Assembly: GCF_021491355.1 (NCBI RefSeq)
Contig: NZ_JAKENF010000006.1
Location: 1-64,000, forward strand
DNA from: Alitabrizicola rongguiensis
GTDB lineage: Bacteria > Pseudomonadota > Alphaproteobacteria > Rhodobacterales > Rhodobacteraceae
Direction: 5' to 3'
Length of the DNA stretch: 64,000 bases
This document shows positions 25,958 to 33,488 of this stretch, one piece after another; positions within the stretch are counted from its first letter, which is position 1, and each line of letters begins with the position of its first letter. The position numbers and the translations under genes are program-made. The notes under the pieces are model-generated. The model worked only from the letters and a program-made list of their open reading frames with translations, made no database searches and was not told the origin of the DNA.

Positions 25958-27991
25958 ATGCCCGACACGATGATGGTGGCCCCGCTCGCCCTGCCAATGC
26001 AGCTGCGGCGCGCGCCCATCCTGCCCGCAACCGTCAATTCCGAGGCTAGATCGGTCGACGTCGTCTTCACCACCGGCGCAGCCGTCCGGCGGCGGCGCTG
26101 GACCGGCTGGGACACCTCCGTGCCCTTCGATGAAATCCTCGAGGTCAGCGACCGGGCGGTGGACCTGACGCGCCTCAACGCCGGGGCCCCGGCGCTCGAC
26201 AGCCATTCGGTCTGGTCCTCGCATTCGCAGGTGGGCGTCGTCGAACGTGCCTGGATCGAGGGCAAGGAGGGCAAGGCCACCATCCGCTTCCCGCGCGAGG
26301 GGCTGGACCAGGCCGCCGACCGGATGTTCGGCCTGATCAGCGACGGCATCATCCGGAACGTCTCGGTCGGCTATTCCATCGAGCGGGTGAAAGTGGTCGA
26401 GCCCGCCGCGAAGGGCGAGGTCGAGCAGCGCATCGTCGAGCGCTGGACCCCGCTTGAGGTCAGCTTCGTGACCGTACCCGCCGATCCCCGCGCGCAGGTG
26501 CGTGCGGCCGACCAAGCCAGCTATCCCGTCGAGATCGTCGACACCCGCATGCAAAAGGAGGCATCCATGCCTGAGAGCACGACCCATGTGGCCGGGGATG
26601 TCCCCGCCAGCCATGAGACCCGCCAGCCGCCCGTCGTGGCCCCGGCGAACCCCGAACCGACCAGCGCACGCATGCCGGAACCGGCACCTGCGCCGGACAG
26701 CGAGGCCATCGCGACCCGCGCTCGCGAGGCAGAGCGTGACCGCGTCTCGACCATCTACGATCTGGCCGGGCGGCTGAACCTCGAGCGCGGCTTCGCCGAG
26801 GATCTGGTCAAGCGCGGCGTCAGCGTCGACGAGTCCCGTCGCCTGATCCTGGATCAGGTCGCGGCGAAGTCGGACGAGACCCGGACCTTCCCGCATGTCT
26901 CGATCCCGCTCGGCGGCCGGGATGATTGCATCACCCGCCGCGACGCCGTGGCGAACGCGCTTCTTCACCGCTACAGCCCGACGCTGTTCCCTCTGGAAGA
27001 TGCCGCGCGCCAGTATCGCGGGATGACGCTGCTGGAACTCGCCCGCGAAAGCCTCGGTAATGCGGGGGTCAACACGCGCGGCCTCTCGCGTGATGAGGTG
27101 GCGACGCGGGCGCTGCACTCGACCTCGGACTTCCCCGAGATCCTGTCGGCCGTCACCAACAAGACGCTGCGGCAGGCCTATGACGCCTATCCCCGCACCT
27201 TCGCGCTCTTCTGCCGTCAGGTGCTGGCGACCGACTTCAAGTCGATGCACCGCGTCCAGCTCGGCGAGGCCCCGCAACTGCTTGAGGTGGGCGAAAGCGG
27301 TGAGTTCAAGCGCGGCACGCTCGGCGAGAGCAAGGAGAGCTACAAGGTCAAGACCTATGGCCGGGTCGTCGCGATCACCCGGCAGGTGCTGATCAACGAC
27401 GACCTCGACGCTTTTACCCGGATCCCGGCGATGTACGGCAACTCCATCGCGCAGTTGGAGTCGGACGTCGTCTGGGGCATCATCACCGCGAACCCGGCGA
27501 TGGCCGACGGCAACGCGCTGTTCCACACCACGCACAAGAACCTCGCAGGCACCGGTGCTGCGCTGGATGTCGCCAGTGTCGGCGCGGCGCGGGCGGCGAT
27601 GGCCCTGCAGACCGGCCTCGACAAGAAGACGGTGCTGAACATCCGGCCCGCCTTCCTGATCGTCCCCGCGGCCCTTGAACTGAAGGCCGAGCAGTTGGTC
27701 GCCCAGAACCTCGTCCCCGCCGACAGCGCCAAGGTCGTGCCGCAGTCGATCCGGACGCTGTCGCCCATCAGCGAGCCGCGTCTCGACGCCGCCAGTGCCA
27801 CCGCCTGGTATCTGGCGGCGAGCCCGAACCAGATCGACACCATCGAGTACGCCTATCTCGAGGGCCAGCAGGGCGCCTACATCGAGACCCGCAACGGCTT
27901 CGACGTCGACGGCGTCGAGATCAAGTGCCGCCTCGACTTCGGCGCCAAGGCCATCGACTGGCGCGGCCTCTACAAGAACCCGGGCGCATAA
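25958..27991 (+). CDS. Prohead protease-major capsid fusion protein
   Basis: The 677-aa protein combines two head functions. Residues about 1-200 are an HK97-type prohead protease (DSHSVWSSHSQVGVVERA, NVSVGYSIERV). A Pro/Ala/Glu linker follows (about 205-260), then a delta/scaffold-like helix and a major capsid domain to the end (TSDFPEILSAVTNKTLRQAY, IKCRLDFGAKAIDWRG). The protease would cut itself from the capsid part during assembly. Fusions of this kind are known in phages. ATG at 25958 follows the portal stop. Confidence 0.88.
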   Translation: MPDTMMVAPLALPMQLRRAPILPATVNSEARSVDVVFTTGAAVRRRRWTGWDTSVPFDEILEVSDRAVDLTRLNAGAPALDSHSVWSSHSQVGVVERAWIEGKEGKATIRFPREGLDQAADRMFGLISDGIIRNVSVGYSIERVKVVEPAAKGEVEQRIVERWTPLEVSFVTVPADPRAQVRAADQASYPVEIVDTRMQKEASMPESTTHVAGDVPASHETRQPPVVAPANPEPTSARMPEPAPAPDSEAIATRAREAERDRVSTIYDLAGRLNLERGFAEDLVKRGVSVDESRRLILDQVAAKSDETRTFPHVSIPLGGRDDCITRRDAVANALLHRYSPTLFPLEDAARQYRGMTLLELARESLGNAGVNTRGLSRDEVATRALHSTSDFPEILSAVTNKTLRQAYDAYPRTFALFCRQVLATDFKSMHRVQLGEAPQLLEVGESGEFKRGTLGESKESYKVKTYGRVVAITRQVLINDDLDAFTRIPAMYGNSIAQLESDVVWGIITANPAMADGNALFHTTHKNLAGTGAALDVASVGAARAAMALQTGLDKKTVLNIRPAFLIVPAALELKAEQLVAQNLVPADSAKVVPQSIRTLSPISEPRLDAASATAWYLAASPNQIDTIEYAYLEGQQGAYIETRNGFDVDGVEIKCRLDFGAKAIDWRGLYKNPGA

Positions 27992-27993
27992 GG

Positions 27994-28281
27994 TCAGATT
28001 AGGCCATAGAGGTCGCGGCGTCCGTGCACGGCGCGGACGATCTCGATGTCGTCGCCGTCGATCCGGTAGAGCAGCAGGTAGGACCCGCTGACCAGATAGC
28101 GCAGCCCGGGGCGGATATCGTCCCGGGCTGGGCCCATCTGCGGGTTGTCAGCCAGGTGGCTGGCGACCTCGTCCAGCCTGTCGAGGACGCGGTCGGCTGC
28201 GGACGGATCGTCCTCGGCGATGTGCGTCCAGATCTCGATCAGGTCTTCGCGGGCCGCCCGCGTGAAGAAGATCCGTGGCAT
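27994..28281 (-). CDS. RelE/ParE-family toxin
   Basis: The 95-aa toxin has the RelE/ParE fold pattern: FTRAAREDLIEIWTHIAEDD, DEVASHLADNP, and C-terminal LLLYRIDGDDIEIVRAVHGR. ParE members poison gyrase and RelE members cut mRNA; the motif pattern here is closer to ParE. The gene is antisense to the head operon, 2 bp after the capsid stop, and 5 bp downstream of its antitoxin. Confidence 0.9.
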   Translation of the reverse strand: MPRIFFTRAAREDLIEIWTHIAEDDPSAADRVLDRLDEVASHLADNPQMGPARDDIRPGLRYLVSGSYLLLYRIDGDDIEIVRAVHGRRDLYGLI

Positions 28282-28286
28282 GCGTG

Positions 28287-28526
28287 TCAGGACGCGCTTC
28301 TGCGGTTCCGGGCCTCGCGCTTGATATCGGCCATGGTCGTGCCCGGCTTGGCGCGGCCGCTGGCGATCCCGGCATCCCAGAGTTCACCCACGACCCGACG
28401 GGCCCTCCATTCGCGCAGCGCCTCGCGGACCACCTCGCTCGACGAGGCATAGGCACCGCTGCCCACCGCTTCCTGCAGCAGAGCGGCGTGCTCGTCGGTG
28501 ATCGAGATGCTGATCTTGCCGGCCAT
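28287..28526 (-). CDS. ParD-type antitoxin
   Basis: The 79-aa protein has an N-terminal ribbon-helix-helix (KISISITDEHAALLQEAVGS, SSSEVVREALREWRARR) and a C-terminal toxin-binding tail. It neutralises the toxin just downstream and represses the pair. The MAGK start at 28526 is preferred to an upstream ATG. The pair is a self-contained insert between the capsid gene and its next partner. Confidence 0.9.
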   Translation of the reverse strand: MAGKISISITDEHAALLQEAVGSGAYASSSEVVREALREWRARRVVGELWDAGIASGRAKPGTTMADIKREARNRRSAS

Positions 28527-28597
28527 GTCCGATCCTCCTGCCGCAAAGGTAGGAAAAATTCGCACCACTCGCAACTGCCACCAGAAAGGAAATCCCC

Positions 28598-28933
28598 ATG
28601 AAGAACTACGTCCAGCCCGGCAACACCATCACCCTGACCGCGCCCTATGCCGTCACCTCCGGCGATGGCCTGCTTGTTGGCTCCATCTTCGGCGTCGCCG
28701 CTGGCACCGCCGCCATTGGCGAGGCAGTCGAGGCCGCGCTCACCGGCGTCTACGATCTGAAGAAGGTCGCATCGCAGGCCTGGGCCGCAGGCGACAAGGT
28801 CTATTGGGACAACACCGCCAAGGAAGCGACCAGGACCACCACCTCGAACACCCTGATCGGCGTGGCTGTGGTCGCGGTGGCGGGCGGCGCAGGCGATACC
28901 ATCGGTCGCGTGCGCCTGAACGGGGCCTTCTGA
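28598..28933 (+). CDS. Capsid decoration protein, DUF2190-like
   Basis: The 111-aa beta-rich protein (NTITLTAPYAVTSGDGLLVG, AWAAGDKVYWDNTAKE) matches the DUF2190 pattern, whose members follow capsid genes and are thought to stabilise heads. It has a good ribosome site (AAAGGAAA) and resumes the head operon after the toxin-antitoxin insert. Confidence 0.82.
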   Translation: MKNYVQPGNTITLTAPYAVTSGDGLLVGSIFGVAAGTAAIGEAVEAALTGVYDLKKVASQAWAAGDKVYWDNTAKEATRTTTSNTLIGVAVVAVAGGAGDTIGRVRLNGAF

Positions 28934-28939
28934 TCGAGC

Positions 28940-29782
28940 CTAGATGGCGACGAGATACCGAGCCCGGAGTTCCGCGAGATGTGACGTCAGCCAAGCCGGC
29001 CCGGTTTGCGCCCAGGTTTCCCAGAGCTCCGGATAGCTCATGGCGACGAAACTCGGACCCGCGCCCGCGACCCGTTCGGCGAAAGCAGCGATTTCGGCGC
29101 GATGTGCCGCAAACTCGGGGCAAGCATCGGGGTTCTGCGGCTCCCAGAACAGATAGAGGAGCGTCGTGGGGCCGTCCCGGAACGTGTGCGCCAGACCGAA
29201 GGCGTGCTTGATCAGTTGGGCCGCATCCAGCCAGACATAGCTGTCGGGCGCGGACATCAGACGGATCATCTCGCGGAAATAACCATGATCGCGCCTGCCG
29301 TCGCGGATTTGCTCGGCATAGGCAGGCGAGAAGGCGGCGCGGTGTCTGACAAGGTACTCGGTCAGTTTGGACTCGATGCCGACCACCCCGGTCGGGCCTG
29401 AAAGCAGAACATCGAGGTTCGGGGATCGTCCGCCCCGCAGGCCAGTCGGGCATTTCCGCTCGAACTGGAGTTGATCGAAGGCCGCGCCGCCTGGCATCGC
29501 CAGATCACCGATGCGACGGCGGAAGGGTGCAAAGCAGTTCACGGCAAGTGCAGACGAGGAATGCGCCGCCCGGAATTTGGTCTGAAGCTCGTTGCCGTCG
29601 CCCGCGCTGAGATCGGCCTCGAAGTCCTCGGGCACGACCATCGGCAGCAGGTTGCCCCTGAAATCTGCGGCATAGCCGTTGTCGTCGATCAACCCGTCAG
29701 GACGCTGACGGGCCAGTGCCCTTCTGAGGGCGACAAGCGCTCGGGTGCGAACGGGGCTTTGGGAAATGGAAACAAGTGTCAT
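28940..29782 (-). CDS. Putative PGN_0703-like restriction endonuclease
   Basis: The 280-aa protein runs antisense inside the head operon. The segment SPNLDVLLSG...GVVGIESKLTEYL has the D...ExK layout of a PD-(D/E)XK nuclease, and the overall pattern resembles the PGN_0703 family of putative restriction enzymes; that assignment is from memory. The start is uncertain: ATGs exist at 29782, 29794 and 29848, none with a clear ribosome site. It is probably a prophage-carried exclusion gene expressed in the lysogen. Confidence 0.65.
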   Translation of the reverse strand: MTLVSISQSPVRTRALVALRRALARQRPDGLIDDNGYAADFRGNLLPMVVPEDFEADLSAGDGNELQTKFRAAHSSSALAVNCFAPFRRRIGDLAMPGGAAFDQLQFERKCPTGLRGGRSPNLDVLLSGPTGVVGIESKLTEYLVRHRAAFSPAYAEQIRDGRRDHGYFREMIRLMSAPDSYVWLDAAQLIKHAFGLAHTFRDGPTTLLYLFWEPQNPDACPEFAAHRAEIAAFAERVAGAGPSFVAMSYPELWETWAQTGPAWLTSHLAELRARYLVAI

Positions 29783-29798
29783 GGAGGGCAGCATAACC

Positions 29799-30110
29799 GT
29801 GAACGCATTTGCATCCACAGTAGATTTGCTCTTCGCCGATCCGAACATCGGCCGGGACGCGGTCTACATCGCCGATGGCGGCGCGCCCAAGCTGGTGCGC
29901 GTCGTTGCCCGGCGCGCCGATGCGATCACCGACTTCGGCGACGCGCGGCTCTGGTCCGAAACCACGCGCATCGACCTGCGCGTGGCCGAGGTGCAAGCCC
30001 CGCGCCCCGGCGACCGCATCGAGATCGACGGCGACGCCTTCCTCATCCAGGGCGAGCCCGTTCGCGACCGCGAGCGGCTGGTCTGGACCGTCGATCTGAG
30101 GGTCGCATGA
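29799..30110 (+). CDS. Head-tail connector protein
   Basis: The 103-aa protein (VDLLFADPNIGRDAVYIADG, RPGDRIEIDGDAFLIQGEP) is beta-rich and sits where head completion or ATP-binding sugar-transporter-like connector proteins occur in lambdoid siphophages. GTG at 29799 is preferred because GGAGG precedes it; ATG at 29781 is the alternative. It overlaps the next gene as ATGA. Confidence 0.65.
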   Translation: MNAFASTVDLLFADPNIGRDAVYIADGGAPKLVRVVARRADAITDFGDARLWSETTRIDLRVAEVQAPRPGDRIEIDGDAFLIQGEPVRDRERLVWTVDLRVA

Positions 30111-30736
30111 AACTGAAGCTCGACATTGATCCCGACATCGTCGCGATGATGGCGGCCGAGGTCGCGGCGGGCGAGCGGGCCGTGTCGGCGGCGATCCGCG
30201 AGGCCGGGACAGGGCTGAAGGCCGCCTGGCGGCTGCAGATCACCGGCGCGGGGCTCGGGGCCCGGCTTGCCCGCACCATCCGGTCGGAGCAGTTCCCCAA
30301 GGCTACGCCCAGCCTCAACGCGGCTGCCGTGGTCTGGTCTAACGCCCCGGTCATCGTCGGCGCGCACGATAGCGGTCCGCTGATCCGTTCGAAAAACGGG
30401 TTCTGGCTTGCGATCCCCATGCCAGCGGCTGGCAAATCGACGCGCGGCGGCCGGATCACCCCCGGCGAATGGGAACGCCGCACCGGGCTGAAGCTGCGCT
30501 TCATCTATCGCCGCCGGGGACCGAGCCTGCTGGTGGCCGAGGGGCGGCTGAACACGAAGGGCCGCGCCGTGGCCTCGCGGTCGAAAACCGGTCAGGGTGT
30601 CGTCACCGCGCCGATCTTCCTGCTGGTGCCGCAGGTCAAGCTGCCGAAGCGGCTGGACCTCGCGCGGGATGCTGCGAGGGCGCACGATGCGGTGCCGGGG
30701 TTGATCGTCGCGAACTGGGTGGATGCCAAGGTGTGA
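30107..30736 (+). CDS. Tail completion protein, DUF6441-like
   Basis: The 209-aa basic protein has an N-terminal helical region (VAMMAAEVAAGERAVSAAIR), a middle segment (PLIRSKNGFWLAIPMPAAG) and an Arg/Lys-rich remainder, a pattern like the DUF6441 and HK97 gp10 neck proteins. Position between connector and tail terminator supports a neck or tail-completion role. Confidence 0.7.
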   Translation: MKLKLDIDPDIVAMMAAEVAAGERAVSAAIREAGTGLKAAWRLQITGAGLGARLARTIRSEQFPKATPSLNAAAVVWSNAPVIVGAHDSGPLIRSKNGFWLAIPMPAAGKSTRGGRITPGEWERRTGLKLRFIYRRRGPSLLVAEGRLNTKGRAVASRSKTGQGVVTAPIFLLVPQVKLPKRLDLARDAARAHDAVPGLIVANWVDAKV

Positions 30737-30750
30737 TCACCATCCGCCCA

Positions 30751-31041
30751 TCAGTAGCCTGCCTCTCGTTGATGGCGCACGGCCAATACGACCGCCGTCT
30801 CGCCGTCGAGCCGATAGAGCGACACATAGCCACTGTCGCCAAAGGTAATGAACCACTCGCGGAATTCCGGTTCCATGTCCTCGACCGGCCGCCCGGCACC
30901 GGGCTGATCGCGCAGGATGTTCATGCCTTCGCGGATGGATTTGGCGGCGCGTCGGGCAGCGTCAGGGTTCTTGTCGGCAAGGAAGCGGTAAAGCCGTTCG
31001 ACATCCCGCAGCGCGGCGGGCGACCAGATCAGTTGTGGCAT
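30751..31041 (-). CDS. RelE/ParE-family toxin (second pair)
   Basis: The 96-aa toxin reads LIWSPAALRDVERLYRFLAD, IREGMNILRDQPGAGRP and VSLYRLDGETAVVLAVRHQR, the RelE/ParE pattern. It differs clearly from the toxin at 27994-28281, so the two pairs are not a recent duplication. It overlaps its antitoxin by 13 bp and is antisense to the tail operon. Confidence 0.9.
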   Translation of the reverse strand: MPQLIWSPAALRDVERLYRFLADKNPDAARRAAKSIREGMNILRDQPGAGRPVEDMEPEFREWFITFGDSGYVSLYRLDGETAVVLAVRHQREAGY

Positions 31042-31313
31042 TCAGGAGCAGCCGCCTCTTCGCCTGCTTCCAGCTTGGCAAGCCAAGCATCGGCTTCGTC
31101 ATGTGTGACATGCTTGCCGGTCGCCTGATACTCATGCCAGGCCTGCAACCCCGCTTGCCGGAACGCCTCACGCTTCTCCTCGCGCTCGATGAATTGCGCG
31201 ACGGCCTCGCGCAGCATCCAGTGTGTCGAGCGGTCCTTTGCATCCGCCAACCGTTTGAGGCGGTCACGGGTATCCTGATCGAGCTTCACGGCGATGGGGC
31301 GGACGGCGCTCAT
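31029..31313 (-). CDS. Ribbon-helix-helix antitoxin (second pair)
   Basis: The 94-aa protein has an N-terminal CopG-type DNA-binding domain (RPIAVKLDQDTRDRLKRLAD, STHWMLREAVAQFIE) and an acidic C-terminal tail for toxin binding. It is the upstream gene of the pair. The spacing to the resumed tail operon leaves about 90 bp for its own promoter. Confidence 0.88.
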   Translation of the reverse strand: MSAVRPIAVKLDQDTRDRLKRLADAKDRSTHWMLREAVAQFIEREEKREAFRQAGLQAWHEYQATGKHVTHDEADAWLAKLEAGEEAAAPECHN

Positions 31314-31402
31314 GGGTACGGCTCCGGGTGAGTATTCATGGGTATTACCTTTAGCACATCACTGACTGTCGCAGAAGTCACAATTGAGCCAAGGGCCGCC
31401 GA

Positions 31403-31822
31403 ATGCCAACTTCTCGCGAAACCATCCTCGCCGCGCTGCACGCGCGGCTTTCGGCGCTGCCCGCAACCGCTTTGCGCGGTGATGTGCTGCCCGAACGCGT
31501 GCCGACGGCGGGCCTCCTGATCCTGCGCGACGGTGAACCTGGCGAGCCCGAGGTGACGCTCTCGCCTCTGCGCTATCACTACCAGCACCGGACCGAGATC
31601 GAGGCGGTCGTGCAAGGGGCCACCCGCGACGCCGCCTTCGACACACTCTGCGCCAGCATCGGCGCGGCGGTTGCCGCCGACCGCACGCTGGGCGGTCTCT
31701 GCGACTGGGTCGAGGCGGAAGCGCCGCGCCCGGTCGATCTGGCCGTGGAGGGTGCCGCCAGCCTGAAGGCGGCGGTGATCCCGGTCGTCCTTCACTATTC
31801 CACGGCTGACCCGCTCGGCTGA
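31403..31822 (+). CDS. Tail terminator-like protein
   Basis: The 139-aa protein (RETILAALHARLSALPATAL, IEAVVQGATRDAAFDTLCAS) has the length and alpha-beta pattern of tail terminator proteins (lambda gpU/DUF3168 type), which stop tail tube growth. It directly precedes the tail tube gene. Confidence 0.68.
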   Translation: MPTSRETILAALHARLSALPATALRGDVLPERVPTAGLLILRDGEPGEPEVTLSPLRYHYQHRTEIEAVVQGATRDAAFDTLCASIGAAVAADRTLGGLCDWVEAEAPRPVDLAVEGAASLKAAVIPVVLHYSTADPLG

Positions 31823-31846
31823 TCCCCTTCACCACAGGAGAACACG

Positions 31847-32785
31847 ATGGCACGAGCCCATGGGGCGCGGGCGCAGATGGCGCTTGCGTTCGAATCTGTC
31901 TATGGCACCGCGCCCGCCACGGGCTATCGTACGGTGCCTTTCGCCAGCACCACGCTCGGCTCTGAGCAGCCGCTGATCGCCTCGGAACTGCTGGGCCAGG
32001 GACGCGACCCGCTGGCCCCGATCAAGGATGCGGTCACCGCCGACGGCGATGTGGTGGTGCCGATCGACGTCGAGAACTTCGGCCTCTGGCTGAAGGCGGC
32101 TTTCGGTGCGCCTGTCACCTCTGGTACGACGCCCAAAACCCATACCTTCCAGTCCGGGAGCTGGACGCTGCCCTCGATGGCCATCGAGACGGCCATGCCC
32201 GAGGTGCCGCGCTATGCGATGTACACGGGCTGCGTCTGCGACCAGTTGTCGTGGCAGATGGCGCGGTCGGGGCTGCTGACCGCCACCGCGCGACTGGTGG
32301 CGCAGGGCGAGAATGTTGCCGCCACCACGGCCGCAGGCACTCCCACCTCGCTGGCGCTGCAGCGGTTCGGCCACTTCAACGGAGCGATCACGCGCAATGG
32401 CACGCCGCTCGGCAACGTCATCTCGGCCGAGGTGACCTATTCCAACGGTCTCGACCGGATTGAGACCATCCGCTCGGACGGCCGCATCGAAGGGGCCGAC
32501 CCGGGCATGGCCGCGCTGACCGGCCGGGTGGAGGTGCGCTTTGCCGACACCGCGCTGATCACGCAGGCCATCGACGGCACGCCCTGCGAATTGATCTTCG
32601 CCTGGAGCCTCGGGGCCGAGGCCAGCTTCACCTTCACGGCGCATGCCGTCTACCTGCCGCGCCCGCGCATCGAAATCCCGGGCCCACAGGGCATCCAGGC
32701 CACTTTCGACTGGCAGGCGGCCAAGGCCACCAGCCCCGCCCGCATGTGCACCGCCGTCCTCGTCAACACCGTCGCAACCTATTGA
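31847..32785 (+). CDS. Major tail tube protein
   Basis: The 312-aa beta-rich protein (AQMALAFESVYGTAPATGYR near the N-terminus, repeated short strands) has the size and position of siphovirus tail tube proteins: after the terminator, before the tail chaperones and tape measure. It has a clear ribosome site (ACAGGAGAA). Confidence 0.78.
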   Translation: MARAHGARAQMALAFESVYGTAPATGYRTVPFASTTLGSEQPLIASELLGQGRDPLAPIKDAVTADGDVVVPIDVENFGLWLKAAFGAPVTSGTTPKTHTFQSGSWTLPSMAIETAMPEVPRYAMYTGCVCDQLSWQMARSGLLTATARLVAQGENVAATTAAGTPTSLALQRFGHFNGAITRNGTPLGNVISAEVTYSNGLDRIETIRSDGRIEGADPGMAALTGRVEVRFADTALITQAIDGTPCELIFAWSLGAEASFTFTAHAVYLPRPRIEIPGPQGIQATFDWQAAKATSPARMCTAVLVNTVATY

Positions 32786-32796
32786 GAAGGCCCTCC

Positions 32797-33234
32797 ATGC
32801 TGACCCTCGACCTTTCGAACGCGCCGCAGTGGTGCGACCTCGTCCCCGGCGTGCGCCTCCGGCTCCGCCCACTGACCACGGCGCTGATGGTGGCTGCACG
32901 CGGTGATCCGGCGATTGCCGACCTGCCCGAGGGGGCCGCGACCGAGGAGGCCGCGCTCGCCATGGCCAAGGCGCTGGCGCGGCGTGCGATCCTCGAATGG
33001 GAGGGGATCGGCGATGCGGATGGCAATCCCATCGATCCGAGCCCCGAGGCCATCGACGCGCTTCTCGACATCTGGCCCGCCTTCGAGGCGTTCCAGACTT
33101 CATACGTCGCCAAGGCTCTCCTGCTGGACGCGGAAAAAAACGGCTCTGCGCCCTTGCCGACTGGTCCTTCGGCGGGGGCGAGGGCTACTGCGCGGCCTGC
33201 GCGGGATCCTGTCCCGACTGCCCCGCACGGCTGA
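32797..33234 (+). CDS. Tail assembly chaperone, short (G-like) form
   Basis: The 145-aa protein is the product if no frameshift occurs. Sequence LTTALMVAARGDPAIADLPE and DALLDIWPAFEAFQTSYVAK precedes a tail of low complexity after the slippery site at 33135-33141. Tail chaperones coat the tape measure protein during tail assembly. It lies between tail tube and tape measure as in lambda G/GT. Confidence 0.8.
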   Translation: MLTLDLSNAPQWCDLVPGVRLRLRPLTTALMVAARGDPAIADLPEGAATEEAALAMAKALARRAILEWEGIGDADGNPIDPSPEAIDALLDIWPAFEAFQTSYVAKALLLDAEKNGSAPLPTGPSAGARATARPARDPVPTAPHG

Positions 33235-33461
33235 ACCAGCCGCTGACGCTCGAAGGCGCGCAGGTCTGGGACCTGGCGCAGCGCCTTGGCGGGCAGATGC
33301 GCGTCATCCCCGGCGCGGTGATCGGCTGGGACATGGGCGCGGCGCTGGCGCTGGGCTTGGCCCTCGGCATCTCCTCGCCTGCCATGGCCGAACTGCTGCC
33401 CGCCCTCGAAGCGGTGATGGTCCGCCGCGTCAACGAACAGATCGCGGCGAACCGCGACTGA
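32797..33461 (+). CDS. Tail assembly chaperone, frameshifted (GT-like) form
   Basis: A -1 shift at A-AAA-AAC (33135-33141) joins the first 114 codons to a second open frame that runs from 33141 to 33461. The extension begins RLCALADWSFGGGEGYCAAC and contains four cysteines (CAAC, CPDC) plus a helical region near ALALGLALGISSPA. It has no start codon of its own with a ribosome site nearby, which favours access by frameshift. Confidence 0.75.
33135..33141 (+). other. Slippery heptamer AAAAAAC for -1 ribosomal frameshift
   Basis: In the zero frame the codons read GAA AAA AAC, so the heptamer is A-AAA-AAC, a classical -1 site. The -1 frame is open for 107 codons beyond it, while the zero frame continues 31 codons. 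Position between tail tube and tape measure is where lambda G/GT shifts. Confidence 0.75.
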
Positions 33462-33488
33462 CCCCATCCCACCCGGAGCCCAGATCCC

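Noticed and set aside
25874-27535. Minus-strand open frame of 553 codons opposite the protease-capsid gene
   Set aside because: Same high-GC antisense effect; the plus strand encodes clear protease and capsid domains.
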